Source: Aselliscus stoliczkanus (taxonomy: Eukaryota; Chordata; Mammalia; Chiroptera; Hipposideridae). Taken from it: a stretch of DNA of 64,000 nucleotides. Under the pieces are notes generated by a model that was not told where the DNA came from, searched no databases, and was given only the letters and a program-made list of their open reading frames with translations. Position 1 is the stretch's first letter. Each line of letters opens with the position of its first letter. The position numbers were made by a program, and so were the translations under genes. Positions 25,100-35,645 of the stretch are shown here, piece by piece. The stretch covers positions 84,899,501 to 84,963,500 of the forward strand of contig CM066731.1 of NCBI GenBank assembly GCA_033961575.1, read 5' to 3'.

Positions 25100-25470
25100 G
25101 GTTGGTTTTGTTCATTCGGGTTGCTATAACAAGAATTCTATAAATTGGGTTGCTTATGAACAACAAATATTTATTTCTCACAATTCTGGAGGCTGGAAGT
25201 TCAAGATCATGAGATTACCAATTCAGTGTCTAGTGAGATTCTGCTTCCTCAGAGATGGCTGTTTTCTCACTATTATCTCACATGGCAGAATGGGACAGGC
25301 TAGCTCTCTGGGGATCTCTTTTATAAGGATATAATCCCAATTATGAGGACTCCCTCCATCATGATCTAATCATCTGCTGAAGACTCCACCTCTTGATACC
25401 ATTGTTTTAGAGGTTAGGATTATCAATTTTGGGAGAGCGGGGCACAAACTTCCAGACCATAGCACAAGTC
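25100..25470 (-). repeat. Ancient LTR-like repeat (MaLR-like), minus strand
   Basis: The plus strand reads TTCGGGTTGCTATAACA, then TTTCTCACAATTCTGGAGGC, then GGATCTCTTTTATAAGG. This is the mirror of a very common old mammalian LTR-like repeat, of which a plus-strand copy appears at 30470-31850. The family name is uncertain. Confidence 0.55.
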
Positions 25471-27478
25471 AATAGTTTCCTAATAACTGGGTCTACACAC
25501 TACTTTCTCAGGCCTTTTTTTTTAATCTAAGAAAAAGAAAGTATTGATTAAATGCATATTGAATTGTAATGTTCTTGTTGCTTGGTAGAGCCGTTTTTCC
25601 TCTTGTTCTCTTTAATGAAACATAAATAAATGTAAGGTATGCCTCAGGTATATATTTATAGGTTTTGTTAGGCCAAACTGATATTAACATTTATGTAAGA
25701 GATATCAGTGATATTGTTTTGTCAGAAAATCCCCTTTCTGTGTATAGCCCAAGGCATTACTCTGTGAGCTGTAAATGTATTCTCTTCAAAAGCATGTGAG
25801 TCTCAAATTGGATAATCCATATTTCGTACATACTAGAAATATGGTAGAAAAAGAGTAAAAGCAGATGTTATTGCTGTGGAGATGCACACATGCAAGTAAG
25901 CAAAAAATAACTGCAGCATGTAGATAAAATAGATACAAAATATATAATCAATTCTAATGCTTCTTACCATGTAAATTATTGCAAATCTATGAAGACAATC
26001 CCTAGTACAGAGATTAGGAAAATATATCTGCCTTTGAGAGTTATTGAGAATGAGATAGTTTATAATATTCCCGCTATACATTGGAGTTTTTCAAATAATT
26101 TCCATAACTTGGAAAATTTTCACAGACATATGTTTTATAATTTTAGGTAATGATGGGGAGAGAGAAATTCCCACCTCTACCCTTCTTAAATTCTTACAGC
26201 TGGACTAATAATAAAGTGGATGTAAGACTAGATTAACAGAACAACCAATTCAACATGTGTGCATAAATTTAACAGGAGAGCATAAATCATGCCCCTGAAT
26301 GGTGAATCAGTCAACTTTTTATACTTTTTAACATAAAATATAGCATGACATTGTTTCTTTAAATAAACAATACATTTGTAAAGAAAAGACAGGAGAAAGA
26401 CACTCACTGATGTTTGCTTAAAGGCAAAAAGTCACCATGCACAGTTGATTCTGATGGCCATGTTGGGCCGTGTGTAAATGACTAAGCAGACAGAACTTGT
26501 CATATGAAGAGAAGATTTGAGTAAGTGCTTAATGAGAAGCAGCGAAGAGAAAAATGAGGGCCATGGCATAGCTTTCTGATATTCCAGTTCACACATATTT
26601 ATTTGATTATAGTTTATTCTTAGTTCTTTGCTATTGTGAAATCACTTTATACCAACAATAAACCTTTCATTTATTACTTCAGTTAGTTTGAGTGAGCTTA
26701 TGTGCAAAGCATAAAGAAAAAGAATCTCGATGAGAAAAAGATCTTAGATTTGGATAAGTGAGAAAACTGGGGTAAGATGCTTTATGTGGTGACACAGGAG
26801 TAAAAGACAGATACAGTGAGATGGAAATTTGTAAAGCATTTTTGCAAATATGAAGGGTGTATATCTATAATGAAACTATTTCCATGGGGCAGTTTTTTGA
26901 ACATTTTATTAAGCAATTTTGGGTCATACCATTGGCCTTGCTCTTACCATTTCTGGTGGTTTGAGTTCTCAAATTACAACCATGGACCCTCTTGACAAAT
27001 ACTTTCCATGTACAACCTGAATGCAACCCTCCTGCATACATCAATTACAGAGGCACACATTCAACTCTTAACACTGCTCGCAAGGGTTGTGTTCCACTGG
27101 GGAATAGAAGAAATGAGTACTGCCACTGTGATAGCTCTTGCCTAAGGGTTCAGTTGAAGTTTTCAAACTCCCCTATAGGAGAACAAAAGAGAAACACTAC
27201 CATGAATATTGTTTCTCCCTCTTTCTCTACTTATTCATGACCTTTAATACAGCATTACATTGCTATTTTATGTGTAAAATTTACTCCTAAATTAAATTAT
27301 GGCAGTATCATTCCTCACTTTATATCTTACATTTTTCTCTTAAATCCCCAGTAGGTAACAGTGTGCTTAACTATAATAGATAATCGTTGCTTGGTGCTCG
27401 GTAAACAATGGAGTTCATGAATGTTTATGCCATATCTTTCCTCACACTACTAACTTCACCAACTTTTTTCTTACTTTC
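25471..27478. other. No recognisable feature
   Basis: Two kilobases of AT-rich sequence. Frames at 25508-25690, 25833-26081 and 26992-27240 are short and domain-free. Confidence 0.45.
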
Positions 27479-27492
27479 AAATTTGTTTTCTT

Positions 27493-27714
27493 TTCTTTTT
27501 TTTAAGTTTATTGGGGTGACAATTGTTAGTAAAGTTACATAGGTTTCAAGTGTACAATTCTGTAATACATCATCTATATATCACGTGTGTTCACCACCCA
27601 GAGTCAGTTCTCTTTCTGTCACCATATATTTGATCTCTTTTACCCTCATCTACCACTCCCCTCCCCTTTACCACTAAACTATTGTAGAATCAAAAACACA
27701 TAGACACAGACCAT
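27493..27714 (-). mobile_element. 5'-truncated L1 with inverted 5' end
   Basis: L1 3' UTR on the minus strand (plus-strand landmark TTGGGGTGACAATTGTTAG) with a perfect 14-bp target duplication AAATTTGTTTTCTT (27479-27492 and 27715-27728). The last about 25 bp (27687-27711, GAATCAAAAACACATAGACA..) appear to be the reverse complement of the expected continuation, the signature of twin priming. Confidence 0.75.
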
Positions 27715-27728
27715 AAATTTGTTTTCTT

Positions 27729-28087
27729 AATCAATTTATTTCATTCCCAGATTGAGAATATCAAAACTATATGCCAAATATAATGAGCATGTAATGAATC
27801 ATATGCAATGCTCCTAACAATTAATTATTTGAAAATTTATGGTATACTTGAGCATTATTAGTAAGTCTATTGTTATTGTTAAAATATTATCAGACTAAGT
27901 TAATAATAAACATGGATACTTATTTTGGATATTACTAAAAAAAAAACATTCTTCTCCCAAATATTTATTATATACTTAACTTCTTTCTCCCCAAATGTTA
28001 AGTTTGTTCAGATCTAATTTACATAGAGTGAAATTTACAGATTTTGAGTGCTTATTGGCCATTTCTGTATCATCTTTTGCAAGATGT
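27729..28087. other. No recognisable feature
   Basis: AT-rich spacer between an L1 fragment and a SINE. Confidence 0.4.
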
Positions 28088-28097
28088 CCATTCAAGT

Positions 28098-28605
28098 ATT
28101 TTTTTTTTAAAGATTTTTTTGGGAAGTTGGGTGAGGAGAACAGTGTTGGGGAATTGGGGAAGGCGTCCGGCCAAGTTGCTGTTCTTCAATCTTCGTTGTG
28201 GAGGGTGCCAATTGCCATTTGGCTTCTAGTCAGCAGCTCATGGCCTCTAAGCTCAATGTGCTGTGTTCAGTCTTAGTTGCGGGTGGGCGTAGCCACCATC
28301 CCATGGGGGAGTTGAACTAGCAGCCTTGTTGTTAAGAGCGCACGTTCTATCCTCTGAGCCATCTGGGCGGTAGCTCAGTTCAAAGTGCCGAGTTCAATCT
28401 TTAGTTGAGGGTGGGTGTAGCCCACCATTTAACAGGCAATCTTGTTGTTACATTAGCTGAGCCATCCTACCACCTGTTGACAGCTCAGCAACAGCTCAGC
28501 TCTGGCGCAACATCACTGGCCGTTGTGGGAATCAAACTGTGGCCCTGTTGCTCAGAGCTTGTGCTGTAAGCCCACTCTTAACCAACTGAGCCACTCGGCA
28601 GGCCC
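28098..28605 (-). mobile_element. Composite SINE with tRNA-like modules
   Basis: 508-bp relative of the element at 11017-11505, same orientation, more diverged. Target duplication CCATTCAAGT (28088-28097) and CCATTCCAGT (28606-28615). The module order is the same. Confidence 0.82.
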
Positions 28606-28768
28606 CCATTCCAGTCTTTTGCCTGTTTTTTTTTTTTTTTTTTTTTGTCTTATTGTATTAAGTTTTAGGAATTCTTTATATGTTCTAAATAAAAATATTT
28701 TATTTTTAAATGCGTTAAATGTGATACAGATATTTTTCCCAGTCTGTAGCTTGTCTATTCATTTTCTG

Positions 28769-28883
28769 TTTTTTTTCTTTTTTTTTCCTGAGGGCAGTGT
28801 CACTGGCCCTCACATGGGGGACCCGAACCTGGGCTGCTGGCTTCCCAAGCCAGCGCTTAACCACTGTGCCACTCGGCTGGTCC
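28769..28883 (-). mobile_element. tRNA-derived SINE, type A
   Basis: Minus-strand copy with a pyrimidine left tail. Target duplication TCTATTCATTTTCTG (28754-28768) and TCTATTTATTTTCTT (28884-28898). Confidence 0.85.
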
Positions 28884-29004
28884 TCTATTTATTTTCTTAA
28901 TGGTATAATTTGATGAGCAGATTTTTTTTTTTAAATTTTGAGGAAGTTAGTGTATTATTTTATTTTTAATAGTGAGTGCTTTCTGAAGCTGCACTAAAAA
29001 AAAA

Positions 29005-29526
29005 TAGTTAGTCCCTGACTTACAAACATTCGCATTGTGAGCTTTCACAGATACAGGCAGACCTCACATTATGAACATTCGTAGATGCGAACAAATCACA
29101 GAAGTAGATTGCATGTCTGCCGGACATTGTCACAGTTGTGCTGCTGTGTGCTTACTGTACAGTGCCATAGTGTACAGTAGTCAGTGCTCAATCAGAGCCC
29201 AGGGTGTGCCAAAGCAAGAGGAAAAGCAGCTCCACCATCTCCCACCTGCCTTCCCTCCTCCAGTTAGTAATGCTCTTCTTGTCAGTTCACTCCATGCAAT
29301 CCCTTATATGCCAGTTGTTGTACTGTACTATATCACCATTTTAAGGTAACTGTAAAAGTAAAAATAGTTTATTTACAGTATTTTGTGTGTGTGTTAATTT
29401 TTTATGCTTTCCATTGTATATTTATGTCAAAGGTGTATAAGACTGACTTTGTCCAGCTTACGAACGAATCCAACTTACTAATGTTTCCCCTGGATCAGAA
29501 CTTGTTTATAATTCGGAGACTTACTG
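29005..29526. mobile_element. Pogo/Tigger-like non-autonomous DNA element
   Basis: About 520 bp bounded by imperfect inverted ends: AGTTAGTCCCTGACTTACAA on the left, and on the right the inverse of AGTAAGTCTCCGAATTATAA. The length and the TIR style (CAG..CTG next to TA) fit Tigger-derived MITEs. No transposase is readable. Confidence 0.55.
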
Positions 29527-29789
29527 TATTGGCCTCTTCCAAGGTCTTGAAGATATTCTCTAATATTTTCTTCAGGGAGCTTCAAAGTGCTAGTATTTAC
29601 ATGTAGGTTTGTCATTCACCTCAAATTAAATTTTGTGCATGGTATGAAGTTAAAGAAGTGTATTTTTTACAACACAGATTTCCAGTTGCTAGAGCACCAG
29701 TTTTTGAAGAGAGTTTATTTTTCCCATTGAATTGATTTGATTTCATCATCAAAAATTTTTTTTTTTATTATGTGTGGATCTATTTCTGG

Positions 29790-29965
29790 ACACAGTTCCA
29801 GAATGGTATATAAACCTCAACAGCCCAATGCCTCTTTGAGCCTCATTCTTATAACACTCTTGAATGTGCATTAGTATAATAAACTTTGGACATTTTCTCC
29901 TATTAATCTGGCTCTGTTAAATCTGATTATTAGCCCAGCTAGAAGAACTCAGAAGGTAGAAGGAA
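29790..29965 (+). repeat. LTR 3'-end fragment
   Basis: A TATATAAAC box at about 29808, AATAAA near 29878 and a following CTGGCTCTGTTAAATCTGAT stretch look like the promoter, poly-A signal and U5 of an old ERV LTR. Left boundary undefined. Confidence 0.45.
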
Positions 29966-30469
29966 AATTATTTTTTAAACTCCCACAGTCCTTAGGATTA
30001 TGTATTATAAATAGTTTATTATTTTCTCAATAAAGAAACTCATGGATCAGTAAGGCATTTAAATACTAAAATAATCATTAAGGAAAGAACCTGACTTTCC
30101 AGACTAAAACATCATTTTGAACATATGAATTTGTTTTTATTGCTTCTGATCCACTTAGACTACATAAGAATTTTTTTTTTCTGAAAACCTAACTGACAAG
30201 ACAAAAAATAGAATGGAAATGGAGACAGAATCACCAAAATATAAGTAATTTATTTTGTAAATAAATACAAAGAACTTATATAATATATGTAGCAAGTAAA
30301 TAGGTCATCTAAGAAATGAAACAAACATTGAGAATAAACCCAAATCATGTTGCAGAATTCTACAAGACTGAGGAATTGTTGGCAATAATAATCTTTGGAA
30401 GTGATGTCAGATGTAGGTATAAAACTACAGGAATGACCCAAAGTAGGCCTGTGCTCAGGACAAGAGTTT
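29966..30469. other. No recognisable feature
   Basis: AT-rich sequence with short overlapping frames on both strands (30250-30495 and 30316-30585) that show no domain. Confidence 0.4.
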
Positions 30470-30648
30470 ATAGGGATTGCCACAAAATGCCACACTCAAT
30501 TTGTGCACCCTTCCCCCATTCATATATTAAAATTCTGACCCCTAGTATCTCAGAATGTGATTGTATGTTGAGACAGGGCCTTTGAAGAAGTGATTAAGCT
30601 GAGACCCTTAAGGTGGACTGGTTCAGAATTCTGGGCATAAAAGGAATC

Positions 30649-31398
30649 TGTCAGAATCCCTGCACTGATATTCCATCAAATTTCAGCATGGTTTCTAGCA
30701 GTTTAAGGGTGGGTCTCTTGGATAACACCAGCCCCCATTAAAATGCTTGCCTGAGAAACTCAAATTTGCCAGGAGAATTTATTTACTGTTTGTTCTTGGC
30801 AGCACCTGAGGCTAGGCCCCTGGCCTCCTAGAACATTTACTATTGTGAATTCTTCCCCTGTCCCTTTGAGAGGTATATGTATAACCTACAACTCAGGGGT
30901 ATCTTTCTCAAGAACCTGAAAGCCATTTCTTTGAAATGTGATCATCAAGAAGGATAAGGCCTCAGTCTCCCAGTCTCTGTGGGAGGATAGAATCCTAACT
31001 TCTCTATTTGCCATAGCAGGTACAGCTGTTCTAATTTCATTTACCTTGACCAACTGTTTGTAATAGCATGTTTCCCTGAAAATAAGACCAGGTCTTATAT
31101 TAATTTTTGCTCCAACAGTCTACATTTATTCATGTACAAAACTCTACATTTATTCAAACAATCATGTCTGACTGAAGATCTTAACTGGGGCTTATGTTTG
31201 GGGTAGGGCTTATAATACCAGTTAGGTCTTATTTTCGGGGAAACACAGTATTTTACTTGAGTCCCTGCCCTCTCCCTCTACACCCTGATTCACCCAGTAA
31301 CATTTGCACAAACCAGAATGGAGCTCAGGTCTTTCCCCTACTGAATAAAATCTGTTTTCACTGCTTTAACCAATGCCTGGCTTTATTTATTTTTGACA
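30649..31398 (+). repeat. Probable solo LTR inserted in an older LTR
   Basis: Starts TGTCAGAATCC and ends TTTTTGACA, with AATAAA in a U5-like context (CTACTGAATAAAATCTG). A mariner-type MITE sits inside (31062-31252). The right end is duplicated at 31439-31617. No clear target duplication was found, so the left boundary is tentative. Confidence 0.5.
31062..31252. mobile_element. Small palindromic MITE (Tc1/mariner-type)
   Basis: The inverted ends TGTTTCCCTGAAAATAAGAC and GGTCTTATTTTCGGGGAAAC enclose about 150 bp. A further internal inverted pair (AGACCAGGTCTTAT) lies next to the left end. TA flanks are present on the left (TAGCA) and right (CAGTA). Confidence 0.7.
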
Positions 31399-31617
31399 CT
31401 TGTGTCCTATAAAGAAAAGGAAATTTCTTTTTACTTGAGTATTTTACTTGAGTCCCTGCCCTCTCCCTCTACACCCTGATTCACCCAGTAACATTTGCAC
31501 AAACCAGAATGGAGCTCAGGTCTTTCCCCTACTGAATAAAATCTGTTTTCACTGCTTTAACCAATGCCTGGCTTTATTTATTTTTGACACTTGTGTCCTA
31601 TAAAGAAAAGGAAATTT
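31248..31617 (+). repeat. Exact 179-bp tandem duplication
   Basis: 31248-31426 and 31439-31617 look identical over 179 bp, separated by 12 bp (CTTTTTACTTGA). The unit covers the LTR 3' end plus flanking older repeat. Confidence 0.9.
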
Positions 31618-31850
31618 AGACACACAAAGAGATACCAGGGATGATGTGCACAGAAGAAAGATTTGAGAGGACACAGTGAAAAGAAGGCCATTAGCAAGCC
31701 AAGGAGAGTCCTCAGAAGAAACCAAATTTTCTGATACTTTGATCTTGGACTTCTAGCTTCCAGAAAAGTGAAAAATAAATGTCTGTTGTTCAAGCTATCC
31801 AGTCTGTGGTATTTTGATATGTCAGTCCCTGTAAACTAACATAGTACCTA

Positions 31851-33479
31851 TAGCATACACTTCAATACAAATATCAACTATTAAATCAAACAAAAAGAAC
31901 TACTAAATAATATTATTTTGTCTTCCTACTTTGACACATGTGCTTTCATAATAAACTAGAAGATTGGGTTTGAATTTAGTATTATTGGGTTCCTCAGAGC
32001 TTGCTCTGGAAGGTGGCCATAAGTGTAGACCCAAACCCATGCCCTAGACGTAACCTCACGGATCTCCATCTCACACTGTCAGTGGCCACAAGCACATATT
32101 TGTGAAGATCCAAATCCTTATGTGCAAGCTCTGAGTACATGACAAACAAATGGGCACTACTTCATCCACTCTGAGACCTAGAAGCATGCCCACTGGCAAC
32201 ACAGTCTGAGCCCATGGAGATGGAATCAGGACTGAGGCCCAATGGGAGCCCCAGATCGACACTAGGGCCATCTGAGCAGGAAATTCAGGGTCCTAAGTAT
32301 CAAAGTCAGGATCAAGAAGAGGAATTGTACACTCCAGACAGACACACATACCCACTTCACCTTGCAAACTCCTTACTCTGTATGAAATGGTGCTGCCAGG
32401 AAAGGACAAGAGGGGTGCCTCCAAAATGAAGCCCCACATTCCCTGGGTACCACTGGATAAAAGCTCCACAGATTCCCCTCCTTCACTCTGGAAAATGCTT
32501 CTCAGAATATTGTAAAGTCACTGTAGTATGTGTGATTACTGGATGTGCGTACACCGGGAGCATTTAAGCAGGGTGATATAATTCTGGAAAACACTGTTCA
32601 GATTAATATTTATGTCTATAGCTCCCTTTTCCTATTCTGGTCTCAAACTGCTAGAAGATGTTGAAAGAATCTTTTCTGATAAATTTGGTCAGGCCAAGCA
32701 AGAGGAGAACCTAAAGACATAGATATCAAGGTTTCCTCAAAAAGTGTTCAAAGCTGGATACCCCCAGAATAAGATTCCATGGGTAAAAGCAAAGTTCATA
32801 GGATCAGAGCTTCCAATTGGCTGTTAGTGCCCCTTCTTAAATATGAGCACACAGCCAAGGATTACCATTCACCATAAAAAGACCTTAGGACAGAACTAAA
32901 TGAAAAGAAAATCAACAAAACAACAACAAAAACTTGGAGAAACAGATATATTAAGAGAATTAGGAAACAAACACAAAACCAAAAGTCTATTAATGTTCTC
33001 AGATAGATAATGTAACTAATTACATGTGTGAAAACTGCATATGAACCTCTTTTTATTTTCTTGTTTGTTTATTTTTCCAAGATATGCAACACAAAAGGGA
33101 GTTCTAGGCAATTGAAAATGTAAAAGTAGAAATAAAAATCTTAATAGACTGAAGAAATGCCCTGGAAAGTAGATTAAAAGGACAAAAACACAGAAAATAA
33201 GATAAAATATAAGAAAATTATAAACCGATCTTAGAAGCTCCAAAAACCAAATAAAAGTTCTAGGAAGATGATAAAAAAATAAAATAAAGTAAAAGAGGGA
33301 GAAAATAAACTACTAACAAAAAATAGTGAATCTTTCAAAATATGCATAATATATCTCACTGATTATTCTATTCTACTTTAGTTTTACTCAGTAATAATTT
33401 AGAACATTCAGTTTCATGGTTATGCACCTTTTCATATACAGACAAGTGATGTTTTTGTTCTTTTTAATATATGACATCT
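31851..33479. other. Unassigned, possible L1/HAL1 5' remnant
   Basis: The stretch 31970-32560 is GC-richer and followed by A-rich sequence (32880-33330), a transition typical of an L1-type 5' region running into ORF1 on the plus strand. No ORF1 motif is readable, so this is tentative. Confidence 0.3.
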
Positions 33480-34453
33480 TTGTTTCAGTTTCACTCACAA
33501 ATTGAAAATTGATAGCATATATAAATATAATTAATTTGTGCATATTGATTTTTTTCAACTGATTTTTCTAAATTCACTTATTAGTTTGAATAGTTTAGTT
33601 GGTTTTGTAGTGTTCAGTTAACAAATTATGTCATCTGCAAGAAAAGATAGCTTCATTTCTTTCAATTTTCTGGACCTAATATTTATGTTTCTTGATTTAT
33701 TACATAATTAACATTTCCAGTGTAAAGGGAAAAAAAGTAATCATAATGGATATCCTCATTTTAAGTACAGTTTTCAATGTTTCAACATTAAGAAAAATAT
33801 AAGTCATAGCTTTTCTTTATTTTAGATACCCTTTATCAGTTTAAGTATGAGAGTTTTATCACGTATGGATGAAGAGTTATATACTGCCTCTGTACCTATG
33901 TAAAAGAAAATACAGAATAAACCTCATTTAGTTAGTTGAATTATCTTTTTCAATAATCGATGGATTCAATTTTATTTTATTTTATTTAGGATTTTTACAT
34001 TTATATATTTATATTAATGAGAGATGTGGTCTTGTAACTTTCTTTTCCTGTAATATTCTTTGAAGGCTTTTTTGGCAGGATTGTGTATGCCTCATGAAAT
34101 AAATTGGGATGTGTTCTCTCTTTCTGAAAAAAAAAAAAAAAAACATTGAAGATTTGTGTTATATCTAACTTAAACGTTTGGAAGAATTAAACTCTGCAGC
34201 CATCTATGTCCAAAGCTTTTTTTTTTTTTCCTGTGGGGACATTTTAAATTATTGATTACATTTATTAAATATATTATTTCATTTTTCTGTTTCTGTTTGG
34301 GTCAGTTTGATAGACAAAATGTGTTTTGAAAGAATTCGCTTTATCTAGGTTGTTAAACTTACTGGTACTGTTATTCATAACATTATCTTATTTTTTAGTC
34401 TATAGGATTTTTAGTGGTGCTTGCCTCTATATTTTCTTATATTGGCAATTAAT

Positions 34454-34513
<60 letters not shown>

Positions 34514-34620
34514 CTGTCTCTATCTCTTTCTCTCTCATTGATCAAATTTACTAGGGTGTATTATTTTTATTAGTGTAATATTCTCAGTGTTACAAAGGCA
34601 CAAATGTCCAGATATTTACC
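33480..34620 (-). mobile_element. Decayed L1 ORF2 region, minus strand
   Basis: The plus strand carries the antisense of L1 ORF2 in the expected order: TTATGTCATCTGCAAGAAAAG near 33625, GATATCCTCATTTTAAGT near 33750, GAGAGTTTTATCACGTATGG near 33848, then TGTAATATTCTTTGAAGGC near 34050. A (TC)n microsatellite interrupts it (34456-34510). Long T and A runs and many indels show great age. Confidence 0.6.
34456..34510 (+). repeat. (TC)n microsatellite
   Basis: About 27 uninterrupted TC units inside the decayed L1. Confidence 0.95.
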
Positions 34621-34890
34621 ATTCTCTCATTAAGATATAGGAAAGTGTGAATGTGAAATATTATGATAACCATTCTAGGTTATGTAAAATTCCTTCCTAC
34701 TTCAGGAAGCAACATGGAAGCATAACATTTAAATTTAATTTCAGAGGATCAAACATCTAACATCCTCAAAAGAGTATTAATGTTTGTTTCTAATTTGAAG
34801 GTTAAGAACCACAAAGTAAGCAATACTTCTGCTATAGTGGACACTAATTTGTGTAAATAAAAGGAGCATTGAATGGAGCTAAACTTAGAA

Positions 34891-35643
34891 CAGTAGTCCC
34901 CCCTTACCTGCCATTTTACTTTTCATGGTTTCAGTTAGTCATAGTCACATGTGGTTGGAAAATATTAAATAAAAAACTCCAGGAATAAACAATTCGTAAG
35001 CTTAAATTGCACGCTGTTCTGAGTAGTATGATGAAAACTTGCATTGTTTTGTTCCATCTCTCCAAGATGTGAATAACCTGTTTGCCCAGTGTACCCACAC
35101 TATATACTCTATCTGCCCATTTGTCACTTAGTTGCATCTCAGTTATCATATTAACTATTACAGTATTGCAGTATTGATGCTGGCAATTCAGATATGTGAA
35201 AGTCATCGTTCAATAATCCAGAATCACCCAAGCAGATGATTCTCCTTCTCATGTATGGTCAGAAAGTCAATAGTAGCCAAATACATTGTCACATGGCCAC
35301 ATCATCATTCATCTCACTTCATCTCATCATGTAGACATTTTATCATCTCACATCATCACAAGATGAAGTGTGAGTACAGAATAATAAGATATTTTGAGAA
35401 AGAGAAAGATGACATTCACATAACTTTTAGTACAAATATATTGGTCTATTGTTCATTTGACCTATTTAATTATTGACTATTGTTAATTCTCATCATGCTT
35501 AATTTATAAATTAAGTTTTCATCAAAGGCATGTATGTATAGGAAAAAAATCACAGTATGTATAGTGTTTGGTACTATTTACAGATTCCGGCATCCACTGG
35601 GGGTTTTGGAACACATTCCTTGTGGGTAAGTGGGGAACCACTG
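34891..35643 (+). mobile_element. Tigger-like non-autonomous DNA transposon
   Basis: Starts CAGTAGTCCCCCCTTACCTG and ends with GGGGAACCACTG followed by TA. The left arm (GGTTTCAGTTAGTC, AAAATATTAAATAAAAAACT, TTCTGAGTAGTATGATGAAA) is closely parallel to the copy at 60081-60714. It resembles the Tigger3 group by recall. No transposase remains. Confidence 0.75.
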
Positions 35644-35645
35644 TA

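Larger units (their letters stand above)
30470..31850 (+). repeat. MaLR-like LTR split by a second LTR
   Basis: The left part (30470-30648: ATTAAAATTCTGACCCCTAGT, a GGGCCTTTG stretch) and right part (31618-31850: TAGACACACA, CTTGGACTTCTAGCTTCCAG, AATAAATGTCTGTTGTT) are the two halves of one old LTR-like repeat, in the opposite orientation to the copy at 25100-25470. The intervening kilobase is a different element. Confidence 0.55.

Noticed and set aside
35300..35360. Repeated CATCTCA/CATCA stretch as a regulatory array
   Set aside because: The same stretch occurs in the Tigger-like copy at 60410-60470, so it belongs to the transposon.
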